A stretch of DNA of 27,904 bases from Candidatus Symbiothrix sp. (GCA_031284765.1 JAITXK010000086.1:1-27904), one strand, 5' to 3'; positions 11,101-19,474 are shown, counted from the first letter of the stretch. Translations and numbers: made by a program. The notes: a model not told the origin generated them from the sequence alone.

Positions 11101-11357
11101 AGCGCACCTACTCTACTTTTTGGTTGCGGTCGGCGGATTATTTGCGATGGAAAAATCTGGAAGTGGGCTATAATTTCCCGAAAACATGGATGGAACGTGC
11201 CGGCATCAGCGGAATACGCTTCTATTTCTCTGCACAGAACTTATATACATGGTCGGGATTGAAAGAATATCAAATAGACCCGGAAAGTTCCAAATCGGGG
11301 ATGACCACCTATCCGCAGCAGCAAGTGTATAATTTGGGTTGTCAAATTTCATTTTAA
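8139..11357 (+). CDS. SusC/RagA-family TonB-dependent outer-membrane receptor, full-length form
   Basis: This 1072-residue receptor has a signal peptide (about 1-19, ALFAQ). It is followed by a carboxypeptidase-D-regulatory-like beta-sandwich (about 21-108: VKGIVTDNQGETLIGASV and TGIDGDFSL). The plug domain (about 115-235) contains NTLAGRLPGL, LFIRGIGTF and IEDVSILKDAGSTAIFGVKG. The rest is the beta barrel, ending CQISF. The architecture is the standard SusC form, without an N-terminal STN signalling domain, so it is not expected to signal to an anti-sigma factor directly. A SusD gene follows after 12 nt. It is clearly related to the short SusC upstream but diverged and differently built, which suggests that the two pairs handle different ligands or different sizes of the same ligand. 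That last point is inference. Confidence 0.95.
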   Translation: MKHIIIILLTYMPFALFAQTTVKGIVTDNQGETLIGASVIEQDNPSNGTITGIDGDFSLQIKSPTSKITVSYISYKSKTLAHTTGEMRIVLEPDDRMLQEVEIVQVGFGTKSRISNTAAISQVNAAQLRQIPSTNLQNTLAGRLPGLFQLQGSGQPGKDAAELFIRGIGTFAQGIEHSPLILIDDIESDLTTLSRLTVNDIEDVSILKDAGSTAIFGVKGASGVILVTTRRGKEGKPKLTFRADYGFQRPTYKNELLNSYESLSLLKELHLNNQNTVALASERYFSDEALNHYRLHDDPYGYPDVDWYDLVYKKFSAQQQYTADVQGGTNKMKYFVSFAYLDQGGLFKDQPRKEDFENDYYQQRYNVRSNFDVNVTKDFLIKLNANAILTEINEPNLPSTRGASGSIFQRLLGAGITPYHYPAINPNGTFGGYTQTYINPLALFTYGGYNRQFRNNVNGNIALEHKLDFLTKGLKARAVLGLTNTWGFSRSLTRNEVLDYYYDPRAQSYEPIIPYQYILPTLAAGSENYAPMIQINTRFDVAYNRSFGDHNVDGLVLGNWYSNRTGAGNQRNSISYSGRLGYNYAHRYIAELSAGYNGSDEFPAGNRYQLFPAFSGGWNLAEEPYLKSFFEPIKVDMLKLRGSYGLSGSDKIAGNGYAYLENYARVMDYHFGTTDNSKIEALGMIKYPNPNIKWETDYKTDLGLDLRMFNSRLSLTVDYFYNYRKDILAVREGVVFYAGYLQVFSGVENALLKILPPANLGRTENQGWDGEISWRDQLNDDFSYFMRGTFSYAKNKILDMDEPPSYYKMSIQTGRPIGTLFGYVSEGFYNSWDEIKNSPVDMERKATIAPGDLKYKDISGVNGAPDGIIDNYDIVPIGNLLPDFNFGFSLGFTYKNFDVSTMFQGATGASVSVEEMLRLADGANSVVGSENGKPMPIHQGRWTYYDADGNYVSDPEQLIAMNKQATYPRLMPQNGNNKTAADAPETWKRTYSTFWLRSADYLRWKNLEVGYNFPKTWMERAGISGIRFYFSAQNLYTWSGLKEYQIDPESSKSGMTTYPQQQVYNLGCQISF

Positions 11358-11369
11358 ACTTTATCAATT

Positions 11370-13262
11370 ATGAACAATATAAAAAATATAAGAAACAGTA
11401 TCTGCGCTCTAATGATGGTTATGATCTTGACGAGCATCGGTTGTACGGAAACATCGGAAGGATTTCTGGACAGCAAGCAAGAAACGCAAACCCTGAAGGC
11501 AATATTTAGTGATAGCACGCTCACCATGCAATTCCATGCGGCTATCTATTGGAAAGTAGCAGCGGTACTCTTTGCTCCGCAAAAACCCACTTGGTTTCTC
11601 CAGAATTTTTATTGTTTTAATTCGGCTACCGACGACGGCAGGTCAACCAATGTGGATCGCTCCTATTTTCCCCAAGCGTTTTCGAAAGCCGATTTTACGC
11701 AAGGAGAGGAGGGCGTCAATGCCGGTTACATGCACTTCCTGTATTATTGGGTAGAAATGTATTCCTGTATCCGTTGCTGTAATCAATTTCTTGAAAACAT
11801 ACCGTTCACGCCCCTTTCCGAAATTTCTCAAGCAAGGAAAGACCTGCTGATAGCGGAAACCCGTTTCCTGCGTGCATTCTATTATTTCAACCTCTTGCGC
11901 AATTGGGGTGGCGTACCGCTGGTAGGAGACCGGATGTTGGACCCTTTCGTTGATCACGGTATTCCACGGTCAACATTTGAAGAAACCCTGCAATACATCG
12001 CCGATGAATTGAATATCGTTAAAGACCAGTTGCCGGAAGTGCAAGACGGTTCCGAATACGGCCGGGTAACCAAAGGTGCCGCTTTGGGTCTATTGACAAA
12101 ATTGTATTTCTTTGCCGCCAGTCCCTTGTATAACGGGGGCAATACAGGAACCGGCAATAAACGCTTGTTGACCGGATACGACGACTATCAAATAAGCCGG
12201 TGGGAAACAGCCAAAGCGGCTTTGGACAGTTTCTTTCTGTACAACGAACAGACCCAACTGTACGAATTAGTAGTCAATGAAGACAAGCCGGGATTGGGTT
12301 TTTATGAAGCGACTACGGTTCGGTATCACAACGAAAAGATATGGTTTTGGATGAATCATGCAATTAACGGATGGCCGGGCAAGCAACTTTTACCGGTATC
12401 CAGGGGAGGGGAAGGAAGTAAAGCAAGAATTGTTCCGTATCACGATTTAACGGAAGCTTTCCCTACGAAAGACGGAGTGGAAATCCGGGGAGAGAAGGAT
12501 GCGGAAGGCTACTACAAAACTTCGCCGGGCAAATACAATCCGGAGAATACCCTCTTTGACGAGAAAAACCCGTACAAAAACCGAGACCCGCGTTTTTATT
12601 ACACGATTATTTACAATGGCTGTCCGTGGAAAAAAATCGCCTCTGATTCCGAGCCTTATCCTCCGGTTTACACCTATCGCGGTGCCCCGCAAGATGGAAT
12701 TTTTGGACAAACAGGAACGCCTACTGGCTATGCTTACGCCAAATTATGTCCGACCGGTCAGCTTGGAAGTTATTCGTCAGGAGCTGGAATGGCATTTCTT
12801 CGCTACGCCGATGTACTGTTGATGTATGCCGAAGTGTTAACCGAATTGGATATAAACGCTAATCGGACACAGATAGAAGAACTTTTGTTCCTAATTCGTC
12901 ACAGAGCAGGTATTTTGTCGGGTACCAATGACCGGTACGGTATTCCTAAAGACATGGATAAACAAGACATGCTCGCCTTTATCATCAACGAAAGACGCAT
13001 TGAACTGGCATTGGAAGCCGGCAACCGGTATTGGGACTTGAAACGTCGTAAATTGTTCGAAAAACTGAACAAAGCATGGATGCATGCCGCCGTTATAGAA
13101 AAAGCCGGTACCAATGCCGATGGCACACCGGTTTTGACAGACCCACTGATACAACCCTTGGAACAACATTTCTTCGATGCTTCGCGGATGTATCATTTCC
13201 CGATCCCGTTGCAGGAAATTGAGTCTTCGCACCATTCGTTGGTTCAAAATCCGGGTTGGTAA
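11370..13262 (+). CDS. SusD/RagB-family nutrient-binding outer-membrane lipoprotein (partner of the full-length SusC)
   Basis: This is a 630-residue lipoprotein with signal peptide and lipobox TSIGC (Cys25). SusD signatures are clear: ETRFLRAFYYFNLLRNWGGV in the TPR-like region, then AFLRYADVLLMYAEVLTE, INERRIELALEAGNRYWDLK and a C-terminal YHFPIPLQEI...QNPGW. It should sit at the cell surface as the lid of the upstream SusC. It starts 12 nt after that gene and 33 nt before the BIG2 lipoprotein. Compared with the first SusD in the locus it has the same fold signatures but little identity outside them, so it is a separate pair rather than a recent duplication. The ligand is unknown. Confidence 0.95.
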   Translation: MNNIKNIRNSICALMMVMILTSIGCTETSEGFLDSKQETQTLKAIFSDSTLTMQFHAAIYWKVAAVLFAPQKPTWFLQNFYCFNSATDDGRSTNVDRSYFPQAFSKADFTQGEEGVNAGYMHFLYYWVEMYSCIRCCNQFLENIPFTPLSEISQARKDLLIAETRFLRAFYYFNLLRNWGGVPLVGDRMLDPFVDHGIPRSTFEETLQYIADELNIVKDQLPEVQDGSEYGRVTKGAALGLLTKLYFFAASPLYNGGNTGTGNKRLLTGYDDYQISRWETAKAALDSFFLYNEQTQLYELVVNEDKPGLGFYEATTVRYHNEKIWFWMNHAINGWPGKQLLPVSRGGEGSKARIVPYHDLTEAFPTKDGVEIRGEKDAEGYYKTSPGKYNPENTLFDEKNPYKNRDPRFYYTIIYNGCPWKKIASDSEPYPPVYTYRGAPQDGIFGQTGTPTGYAYAKLCPTGQLGSYSSGAGMAFLRYADVLLMYAEVLTELDINANRTQIEELLFLIRHRAGILSGTNDRYGIPKDMDKQDMLAFIINERRIELALEAGNRYWDLKRRKLFEKLNKAWMHAAVIEKAGTNADGTPVLTDPLIQPLEQHFFDASRMYHFPIPLQEIESSHHSLVQNPGW

Positions 13263-13295
13263 GTTGGATGAATTGAATATTAAAAAATTACGAAT

Positions 13296-14768
13296 ATGAA
13301 ACAGAATCAGTTAATGTTTGGAGTTTTTCTGGCAAGTCTGGCACTCTTGTGGACAGCTTGTAAAGAAGATTATTATACGATCAATGACACATTCTACGAT
13401 GGGATGATCATTGCAGTTAAAAATCCCTTAGTAGGCGATACCTTACAAGTGGAACGGTACAATAATAGTGACCAGATTTTGATAGAGGCCGTCAACCGTC
13501 CCGATGTGGTATTCGATCCGGAGGCATTTATCTATACGGTGGAACACGACAGCATTTTGTCCATTACCGAAAACGGAACGATTCAACCGGCCAACAGGGG
13601 CGTTACGCGCGTAAATATTGAGTTCCGGTCGAATCGAAAATTGCAAACTTCGGTTATTGTAGAGGTGAATAAGGTCTATCATCCGGTACAATCACTGCAA
13701 GTATCTTCGGCTGTAGCGAGATTATTAGTGGAGCAAAACTACACACTCCATTTAAAGCCTTACATCATTGTATATCCGGCATACGCCGATAATACGGATC
13801 TTATTTTTGAGTTGGATGCGGCTTCAACCGCTTTTGCTTCGATAAGCGCCGAGGGTGTGATAACCGGTATAATGCCCGGTGAAATTACCATTCATATTGT
13901 TTCCGAAGACAACCCGGATGCAAAAGTAAATGTCACATTAAACGTGGTTACGGAGATTGAAATTACGGATGTGAAACTTCATACAAAGTTGGATAAAGTC
14001 ACCTTAGGTCTTGACGAAAAAATTGATCTGAACGAAGTGACTTGGGTAACTCCGGACAACGTGAATGCAGTGAACCGGAAGTTGAATTTCGTACTGACGG
14101 AAGGTGCAGACGTAGTGCAATTGGATAACAACGGCTTGTTGACCGCCATCGGCGCCGGAACCGCGAAACTGACGGTTTCCAGCAAAGCCAATCTTACTAC
14201 AGGCGATATTATAACCAAAGAATTTACCATCTATGTGGACGGGAATAAGAAAGATTTGACCCGCGCATTTTGGACGGTAACTACCTCGGCAGACTATTCT
14301 TATGCAGCAGACGGCACTACCGGAAAACCCGAAGATATGTTCGATGAAAATGGAACTACTTTCCTTTCTTTGGTAAAACCGGGGAAAGTTTTCAATGGTG
14401 CAACTTCTCCGGCAGGATCAATCAATTCTTTTATTGTAGATATGAAATCACCGTGTAAATTTAACACGATCCGGTGGAATCACCGGTCCAATAACTCATA
14501 TACTTATTTACGCGTCTGGGGAATTGAATTGGAAGGAAGCGACGACGGCGAAAACTGGACATCCATCCAACAGTCCATCGCCATACCGAATACACTCGGA
14601 GCAACGGATGGAAACGACGCTAAACGCTATGATATTCCGTTGGATGCCAACTACGAATATCGCTACCTGAAAGTAAGCTTGACGAAATGGAGTGATAATT
14701 CCGGCGGATCAACCAGCGGATCAACCATGCAAATCGGCGAATTTGGTCTGTCACAACAAGCGATTTAG
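13296..14768 (+). CDS. Surface lipoprotein with three Ig-like (BIG2-type) repeats and a C-terminal discoidin-like domain
   Basis: This is a 490-residue lipoprotein with signal ALLWTAC and Cys22 as lipid anchor. Three beta-sandwich units of about 90 residues can be seen (about 37-125, 130-222 and 223-315). The second and third show the BIG2 pattern of a buried hydrophobic strand followed by GVITGIMPGEITI or GLLTAIGAGTAKLTV. Residues about 320-488 form an F5/8 type C-like module with WNHRSNNSYTYLRV, closely matching the module in the M60 peptidase of the same operon. The layout (lipid anchor, rigid Ig stalk, binding module at the tip) fits a surface glycan-binding protein of the SusE/SusF position, directly after SusD. 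No catalytic motif is seen. The binding role is inferred from architecture and location; the ligand is not known. Confidence 0.82.
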   Translation: MKQNQLMFGVFLASLALLWTACKEDYYTINDTFYDGMIIAVKNPLVGDTLQVERYNNSDQILIEAVNRPDVVFDPEAFIYTVEHDSILSITENGTIQPANRGVTRVNIEFRSNRKLQTSVIVEVNKVYHPVQSLQVSSAVARLLVEQNYTLHLKPYIIVYPAYADNTDLIFELDAASTAFASISAEGVITGIMPGEITIHIVSEDNPDAKVNVTLNVVTEIEITDVKLHTKLDKVTLGLDEKIDLNEVTWVTPDNVNAVNRKLNFVLTEGADVVQLDNNGLLTAIGAGTAKLTVSSKANLTTGDIITKEFTIYVDGNKKDLTRAFWTVTTSADYSYAADGTTGKPEDMFDENGTTFLSLVKPGKVFNGATSPAGSINSFIVDMKSPCKFNTIRWNHRSNNSYTYLRVWGIELEGSDDGENWTSIQQSIAIPNTLGATDGNDAKRYDIPLDANYEYRYLKVSLTKWSDNSGGSTSGSTMQIGEFGLSQQAI

Positions 14769-14807
14769 AAATTTATATATTTATTGCAAACAATTAATTT
14801 TTGTCTT

Positions 14808-17765
14808 ATGAAAAAGGTATTCTTATTCTTAATGAGCATCATCCTCTCGGTAGGATATGCCGATTCACAAACAATCTTTTATGTTGACCCCGTCAATGGC
14901 GATCAGTTCAATGACGGAGATTCATGGAATTCTCCATACGGAGACTTGACAGATGCTTTCTTATTTGCTGTAGCAGGCGATGAAATCTGGATTAAAGGCG
15001 GCGAACTTTATACGGCTCCCCAGCCTTTAGTTGACGGAGTAAGTATTTATGGCAGTTTTGACGGTACGGAAACGTCCAAAGACCAACGCAAGAAAGTAGT
15101 CGGCGGCAAACCTTGGGAGTTTCAGACTCCAACCATCCTGAAGAATAATGGCGCTACTATTTTTAATGCAAGTACAGCCGCTACAGTACGCATTGATGGT
15201 ATTACGTTTGAGGCCAACCCTGATGCCGGAAACGCCCGCGCCATCAACATCTCCAATGGAGGAAACTCCAAAGGATATGTTATCCAACATTGCGTTTTCA
15301 AAAACTTTACCTCAAATGCTGACGGAGGCGCCATCAATATGCGTGCAAAAGCGCTGATTGCCTACTGCTTGTTTACCGGCAACTACGGCAACAAAGGCGG
15401 CGGCGCTTATTTGGATTATAGCACCATCCACGATTGTGAAATCATCAACAACCATGCTTCTGCTGCCGGTACCGACCCGATTAACAGCGGTAATGGCGGC
15501 GGAGGTGGCATCTTGTTGGCCAACAACAATACCGTCGCTTATAATTGTTTAATCAAAGGCAATTCCGCTTCTTTTGGTGGAGGCGCTATAGTGCGCACCA
15601 ACACCAGTATGTATAATTGTATTTTGATTGACAACACTGCCGCTAAATCAGGAGGAGGCATCTCTTTTGATGGCCGCGACAATGGCGGAGTCGTTTACAA
15701 TGTAACCTTAGCCAATAACAATGCCGAAACGGCCGATGGCGCGGGAGGAATCTGTTTTACAACCGGAGGTAAACTTGGCGATAGCCCGCGTATTCAAAAG
15801 GTGTACAACAGTATTTTATACAACAATACCAATATAAGCGGGGTGGCCAACATTGGAAAGTATGTTGCCAGCACGGATCCGGCCGGTACTGTAGAACCGG
15901 TCTTTCAAAACAACATCATTGATTCAAAGGCATATAATGCTACTATCAACGCCGGCCACACCACCATTGGCGACGATTGCATTCTCGCAAGCGATCCAAA
16001 CGCTTTGTTTGTAGATCAGATAGCATACCTTACCAAACCCGGCTTCCCGGGACAAAACAAAGGCTTATCCTCGGGATTGGCTCTCCCTGAAAAGGATATG
16101 GCTGGCAATACCCGCATCATCAAAGGTGCTATTGATATCGGCCCCTTCGAAATCGAAGAATTGGAACAAATAGTTGAACCCAATAGCAACAACGTCATTT
16201 TCGTGAATGTCAACACCACCGTTTCCGACGATCCTTATGTAACGCCAGTCATCGGAAATACTTGGGCGACAGCTATCGGATCCCTTCCGGAAGCTATAAC
16301 CGGTGCGGTGAAATACAGAGAACAACATCCGGAAAAAACCTTGGAAGTGTGGGTAAAAGCAGGAACTTACAACGCTCTTTCCATTGAGTTGAAAGACGGC
16401 ATCTCGTTGTATGGGGGCTTCGCCGGCACAGAAACCGCATTGAATGAACGGGTAAAAGGCGCCCATACCTGGGACTATACGAATGAAACCGTTTTAACAG
16501 GCGCCGGAAGAGAACGCACAAGTGCAAGTGATGCCATCGGCTCCAAGGCCGTTATCAAACAAGACAGCCTGTTTATCCATCCTGTGCTGGTGGACGGATT
16601 CACCCTCACCGGTGGCGAACACGGCGCACTATTCATTAACGGAGGCAATACAACACTTCGCAATTCCATTCTTCGTCAGAACGGATCATTTGTAAGCACC
16701 AGCAGTTACATCGCTACCGGCATTGACGGCGGCGGAGTAGCTATTCGCGGTGGTGCATTCACCGTGGCATCGTGTTTAATCGAAGAAAATGAAGCCAAGA
16801 ATGGCGGCGGTGTTCTCATTGCCAATGATGCCCCCTCGGTAGTGAGAAACTGCACTATACGAGAAAACAAAGCTTTGGTAACCGCCAATACACCCTATAA
16901 TTTCACATCCGTTGGAAATACCACGGTGTTTGGTTGGGGCGGCGGCGTATTCAATCAAGGCGGCTCGGTAAACAACTGTTTGATTGAAGAAAATACATCA
17001 TTTGCCGGCGGCGGAATCTTTGTTCGTGACAATGAGTCGAAATTCAACAACTGTATTATCGTAAAAAACAATGCGCTTTATGGCGCCGGGGTAAGTTATG
17101 ACCCTCGCACCGACAATGCAAGTACCAACAATAAAGTGTTCAACTGTTTGATTGCCGAAAATCAGGCATTGGGAGTAACCGCATTTGAAGACTATCTGAA
17201 AGATGCCGCAACCGAACCCAATGGCATTGGCGGCGGTGTGTATCTTACTTTCGAAACTCAGGCCATTTATAACACCATCTTCACCGGTAATAAAGAAGAC
17301 AATAACGATGTATCCGATACACAAGGCGGATTCCCCAATGCATTGCATTATTGTATTTCGGATAATCCCAATACCGATCAGGAAGATGAATTCCTGATTC
17401 AAACAACGGCCGGTCAAATCACCTATGATGCCAACTGGAACATTACTTCAGCCAACTTCCCGGGTGTGGATGCAGGCTTTCAAGGCGAAGAACCCGAACC
17501 CAGCAACCCGACAAGCGCAGACTATCTCGGAAACGAACGGGTCTTTGGTGATAGAATTGATATTGGGCCTTTCGAATTCGGCGCTCCACAATCGAACGGT
17601 GTGGTGAATCCGGGCCAAGCCATTGAAGGTACTGTAGTAGCCGTTCGCTATTACAACTTACAGGGTGTGGAAGTAAAACAGCCGGTAAGCGGTTCAATCT
17701 ATATTGAAAAGAAAATATACGATAACCAGGAAATAAAAGTGACTAAAAAATGGGGAATTCAGTAA
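14808..17765 (+). CDS. Secreted right-handed beta-helix protein, internally duplicated, with short T9SS-like C-terminal tail
   Basis: Translation most likely starts at ATG 14808, which begins a signal peptide (MKKVFLFLMS, cleaved near residue 21); the frame extends to a TTG at 14784 but that would mask it. The 985 residues consist of two homologous halves. Each opens with a FYVDPVNG or IFVNVNTT strand, then VDGVSIYGSFDGTET or KDGISLYGGFAGTET. Each continues with Asn/Gly-rich beta-helix coils (GGG, NNCLIE, NNNTV) and closes with a near-identical IDIGPFE segment of the kind annotated as a choice-of-anchor Q motif. The final 40 residues (VRYYNLQGVEV...IYIEKK) resemble the end of T9SS type A tails but lack the YPNP opening. 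The fold is shared by pectate lyases, epimerases and adhesins; I see no diagnostic lyase residues, so an enzyme or a binding function are both possible. It is the last gene before the terminator. Confidence 0.82.
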   Translation: MKKVFLFLMSIILSVGYADSQTIFYVDPVNGDQFNDGDSWNSPYGDLTDAFLFAVAGDEIWIKGGELYTAPQPLVDGVSIYGSFDGTETSKDQRKKVVGGKPWEFQTPTILKNNGATIFNASTAATVRIDGITFEANPDAGNARAINISNGGNSKGYVIQHCVFKNFTSNADGGAINMRAKALIAYCLFTGNYGNKGGGAYLDYSTIHDCEIINNHASAAGTDPINSGNGGGGGILLANNNTVAYNCLIKGNSASFGGGAIVRTNTSMYNCILIDNTAAKSGGGISFDGRDNGGVVYNVTLANNNAETADGAGGICFTTGGKLGDSPRIQKVYNSILYNNTNISGVANIGKYVASTDPAGTVEPVFQNNIIDSKAYNATINAGHTTIGDDCILASDPNALFVDQIAYLTKPGFPGQNKGLSSGLALPEKDMAGNTRIIKGAIDIGPFEIEELEQIVEPNSNNVIFVNVNTTVSDDPYVTPVIGNTWATAIGSLPEAITGAVKYREQHPEKTLEVWVKAGTYNALSIELKDGISLYGGFAGTETALNERVKGAHTWDYTNETVLTGAGRERTSASDAIGSKAVIKQDSLFIHPVLVDGFTLTGGEHGALFINGGNTTLRNSILRQNGSFVSTSSYIATGIDGGGVAIRGGAFTVASCLIEENEAKNGGGVLIANDAPSVVRNCTIRENKALVTANTPYNFTSVGNTTVFGWGGGVFNQGGSVNNCLIEENTSFAGGGIFVRDNESKFNNCIIVKNNALYGAGVSYDPRTDNASTNNKVFNCLIAENQALGVTAFEDYLKDAATEPNGIGGGVYLTFETQAIYNTIFTGNKEDNNDVSDTQGGFPNALHYCISDNPNTDQEDEFLIQTTAGQITYDANWNITSANFPGVDAGFQGEEPEPSNPTSADYLGNERVFGDRIDIGPFEFGAPQSNGVVNPGQAIEGTVVAVRYYNLQGVEVKQPVSGSIYIEKKIYDNQEIKVTKKWGIQ

Positions 17766-17782
17766 ATTTGGAATGACTCTGA

Positions 17783-17826
17783 AAGGGTAATGGGGATCGG
17801 ACAACTTCCTCATTACCCTTACTTTT
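17783..17826 (+). terminator. Intrinsic terminator at the end of the SusC/D operon
   Basis: The 10-nt arms AAGGGTAATG (17783-17792) and CATTACCCTT (17811-17820) are perfectly complementary. The stem extends by four more pairs, one of them a G-T wobble, around a loop of about 10 nt. ACTTTTAT follows directly, giving a short T-run. It starts 18 nt after the beta-helix gene stop and marks the 3' end of the locus. Confidence 0.8.
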
Positions 17827-17874
17827 ATGTGGCGTAGATATTTTGTCTGTTTTCGGGTCAATTAGTACGTATGA

Positions 17875-17905
17875 TTGACGTTTTCGAAAAAAAGCTTTAA
17901 CTTTG
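17875..17905 (+). promoter_or_regulatory. Bacteroidetes-type promoter for recX
   Basis: The element TAACTTTG at 17898-17905 matches the -7 consensus TAnnTTTG, and a TTG at 17875-17877 lies 20 nt upstream in the -33 position. Transcription would start near 17911, leaving a leader of about 50 nt before the recX ATG. The leader holds a small inverted repeat, TAGCCA-TTG-TGGCTA (17930-17944), of unknown meaning. Confidence 0.6.
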
Positions 17906-17960
17906 CATTGAGTTATGTTTCTATATCGTTAGCCATTGTGGCTACTCTTGCATACAAAAT

Positions 17961-18416
17961 ATGTCTACCATCACACCCCAACAAGCACTACACCGTTTAG
18001 CGGCTCTTTGCAGCCGTGGCGAGTGTTGCATTTACGACCTTCGCCGGAAAATGATTCGGTGGGAATTGTCCGAAACCGTTCAGCAACAAATTATCCGGCA
18101 ACTGCAAAAAGAACAGTTTTTGAATGAACAACGGTTCTGCATGGCCTACGTCAAAGACAAATCCAAATACAATCGTTGGGGAATAAACAAAATCCGCTAC
18201 GAATTGAAAAAGAAACAAATAGCCGACGCCCTCATCAACGAAGCATTATCGGCAATTGACCCGCAAGACAACCGCGAACAATTGCGCCAACTATTGGAAT
18301 CGAAACGGAAATCCGTGAAAGGAAACAGTGCATACGAAATCAATCAAAAACTCGTGCGTTTTGCCGTTGGGCGCGGCTTTTCCTACGACGATATAGCTGC
18401 GATACTCCAACTTTAA
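17961..18416 (+). CDS. recX: Regulatory protein RecX
   Basis: This 151-residue cytoplasmic protein has the three-helix repeat pattern of RecX. An N-terminal region contains CSRGECCIYDLRRKM. The central part shows LQKEQFLNEQRFCMAYV, then the hallmark NRWGINKIRYELKKK with its basic helix, and a last repeat ends GFSYDDIAAIL. RecX binds RecA filaments and limits their extension and recombinase activity. The length is normal for the phylum. It is transcribed alone, from a promoter about 55 nt upstream, and is not next to recA in this window. Its stop codon overlaps that of the convergent EEP gene. Confidence 0.92.
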   Translation: MSTITPQQALHRLAALCSRGECCIYDLRRKMIRWELSETVQQQIIRQLQKEQFLNEQRFCMAYVKDKSKYNRWGINKIRYELKKKQIADALINEALSAIDPQDNREQLRQLLESKRKSVKGNSAYEINQKLVRFAVGRGFSYDDIAAILQL

Positions 18417-19474
18417 TCCTTCAATTGCAGATAGGTCCACACCGGATAATGATCGGAAGTCTTCAGTTTGCCCACCGTGCAATTATAGGCTTTCATGTTT
18501 TTGCTGTGGAAAATGTAGTCAATGCGGAAGAAGAAACGGTGCTGGTTGAAACTGATGCCCATGCCCTTACCGCTTTCCACAAAAGCATCCACCAAATCCT
18601 GATTGATGACACGATGCGAATAGGAAATCGGTGTATCATTGAAATCACCGCACATCACCAGATAGGGATTGGTGTCTTGGTGAATGAGTTCGGACAATAG
18701 ATTAATCTGCTGGGCACGCTGACTGTAAGCTGGAGATAAACGTTTGAACATGGAATGGGTAAACGATTCCAATTTGTGCGTATCCAATTCTTTGGTCAAA
18801 TCATAATACTCCTCGCGTTCATCGGAAGAGATTTTATTGGATTCCAAGTGATTATTGATCAGGCTCAGTTTTCTGCCATTCACATCCAGCTCCACCATCA
18901 TTGATCCATTATATTCGCTGGGGATGTACAGACTTTTCGCCGACAAAATGGGATATTTGGAAAAAACAGCCAAATGAGGATAGATAAAGCGGGAATAGGG
19001 GGTAGCCTTCAAGGCCTTACGCACATCCGCCTCTTTCAAACCACCAAACTCCTGAAAACAAACAATATCGGGATCTTGTTCCTTTATATATTGCAAAATG
19101 GATTGCCCTTTGGATTTGGGTTTATAACTGAAATGCATCACATTGTATGTTAATAGCTTAATGCAATCTTTTGGAACTTCTTGCGTCCGTTGGTGCATCG
19201 GGAAATAGATGTGAATTGCACCTCCACAAATCAGCAGCACCAGTGCTGTCAAAAAAAACTGCTTCCATTGGTGGAAGAACAGCCAAAACACCAGAAACAA
19301 CACATTAAACCCCAAAATAAACGGGAAAAACAAACCGAAAAACGGAATATAACGGTTGGTCTGCGGGGAAATCCGGTCGGAAAAAGCCGACAACAGCAAG
19401 ACACACAAACCCACAACGGCGATACCCGTCACCAATCGCCATACCAACCGGATGAAAGCATTATTTTTTGGCAT
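18413..19474 (-). CDS. Membrane-anchored endonuclease/exonuclease/phosphatase (EEP) family protein
   Basis: This is a 353-residue protein starting at ATG 19474; an in-frame GTG at 19495 would add seven residues deeper inside the rhomboid gene. Three hydrophobic helices (about 12-30, 43-66 and 72-90) anchor the N-terminus, and the EEP domain (about 104-353) follows. Catalytic motifs are complete: N111 in TYN, E142 in FQE, H209 in NNHLE, D277 and N279 in GDFND, D319 in RIDYIF, and D341-H342 in SDHYP. The superfamily (DNase I, exonuclease III, sphingomyelinase-like) hydrolyses phosphodiesters or phosphate esters with Mg2+. Which substrate is used here is not known; membrane anchoring hints at a lipid or an extracytoplasmic target. 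The start overlaps the rhomboid gene end by 14 nt, so the two are translationally coupled. Confidence 0.87.
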   Translation of the reverse strand: MPKNNAFIRLVWRLVTGIAVVGLCVLLLSAFSDRISPQTNRYIPFFGLFFPFILGFNVLFLVFWLFFHQWKQFFLTALVLLICGGAIHIYFPMHQRTQEVPKDCIKLLTYNVMHFSYKPKSKGQSILQYIKEQDPDIVCFQEFGGLKEADVRKALKATPYSRFIYPHLAVFSKYPILSAKSLYIPSEYNGSMMVELDVNGRKLSLINNHLESNKISSDEREEYYDLTKELDTHKLESFTHSMFKRLSPAYSQRAQQINLLSELIHQDTNPYLVMCGDFNDTPISYSHRVINQDLVDAFVESGKGMGISFNQHRFFFRIDYIFHSKNMKAYNCTVGKLKTSDHYPVWTYLQLKD

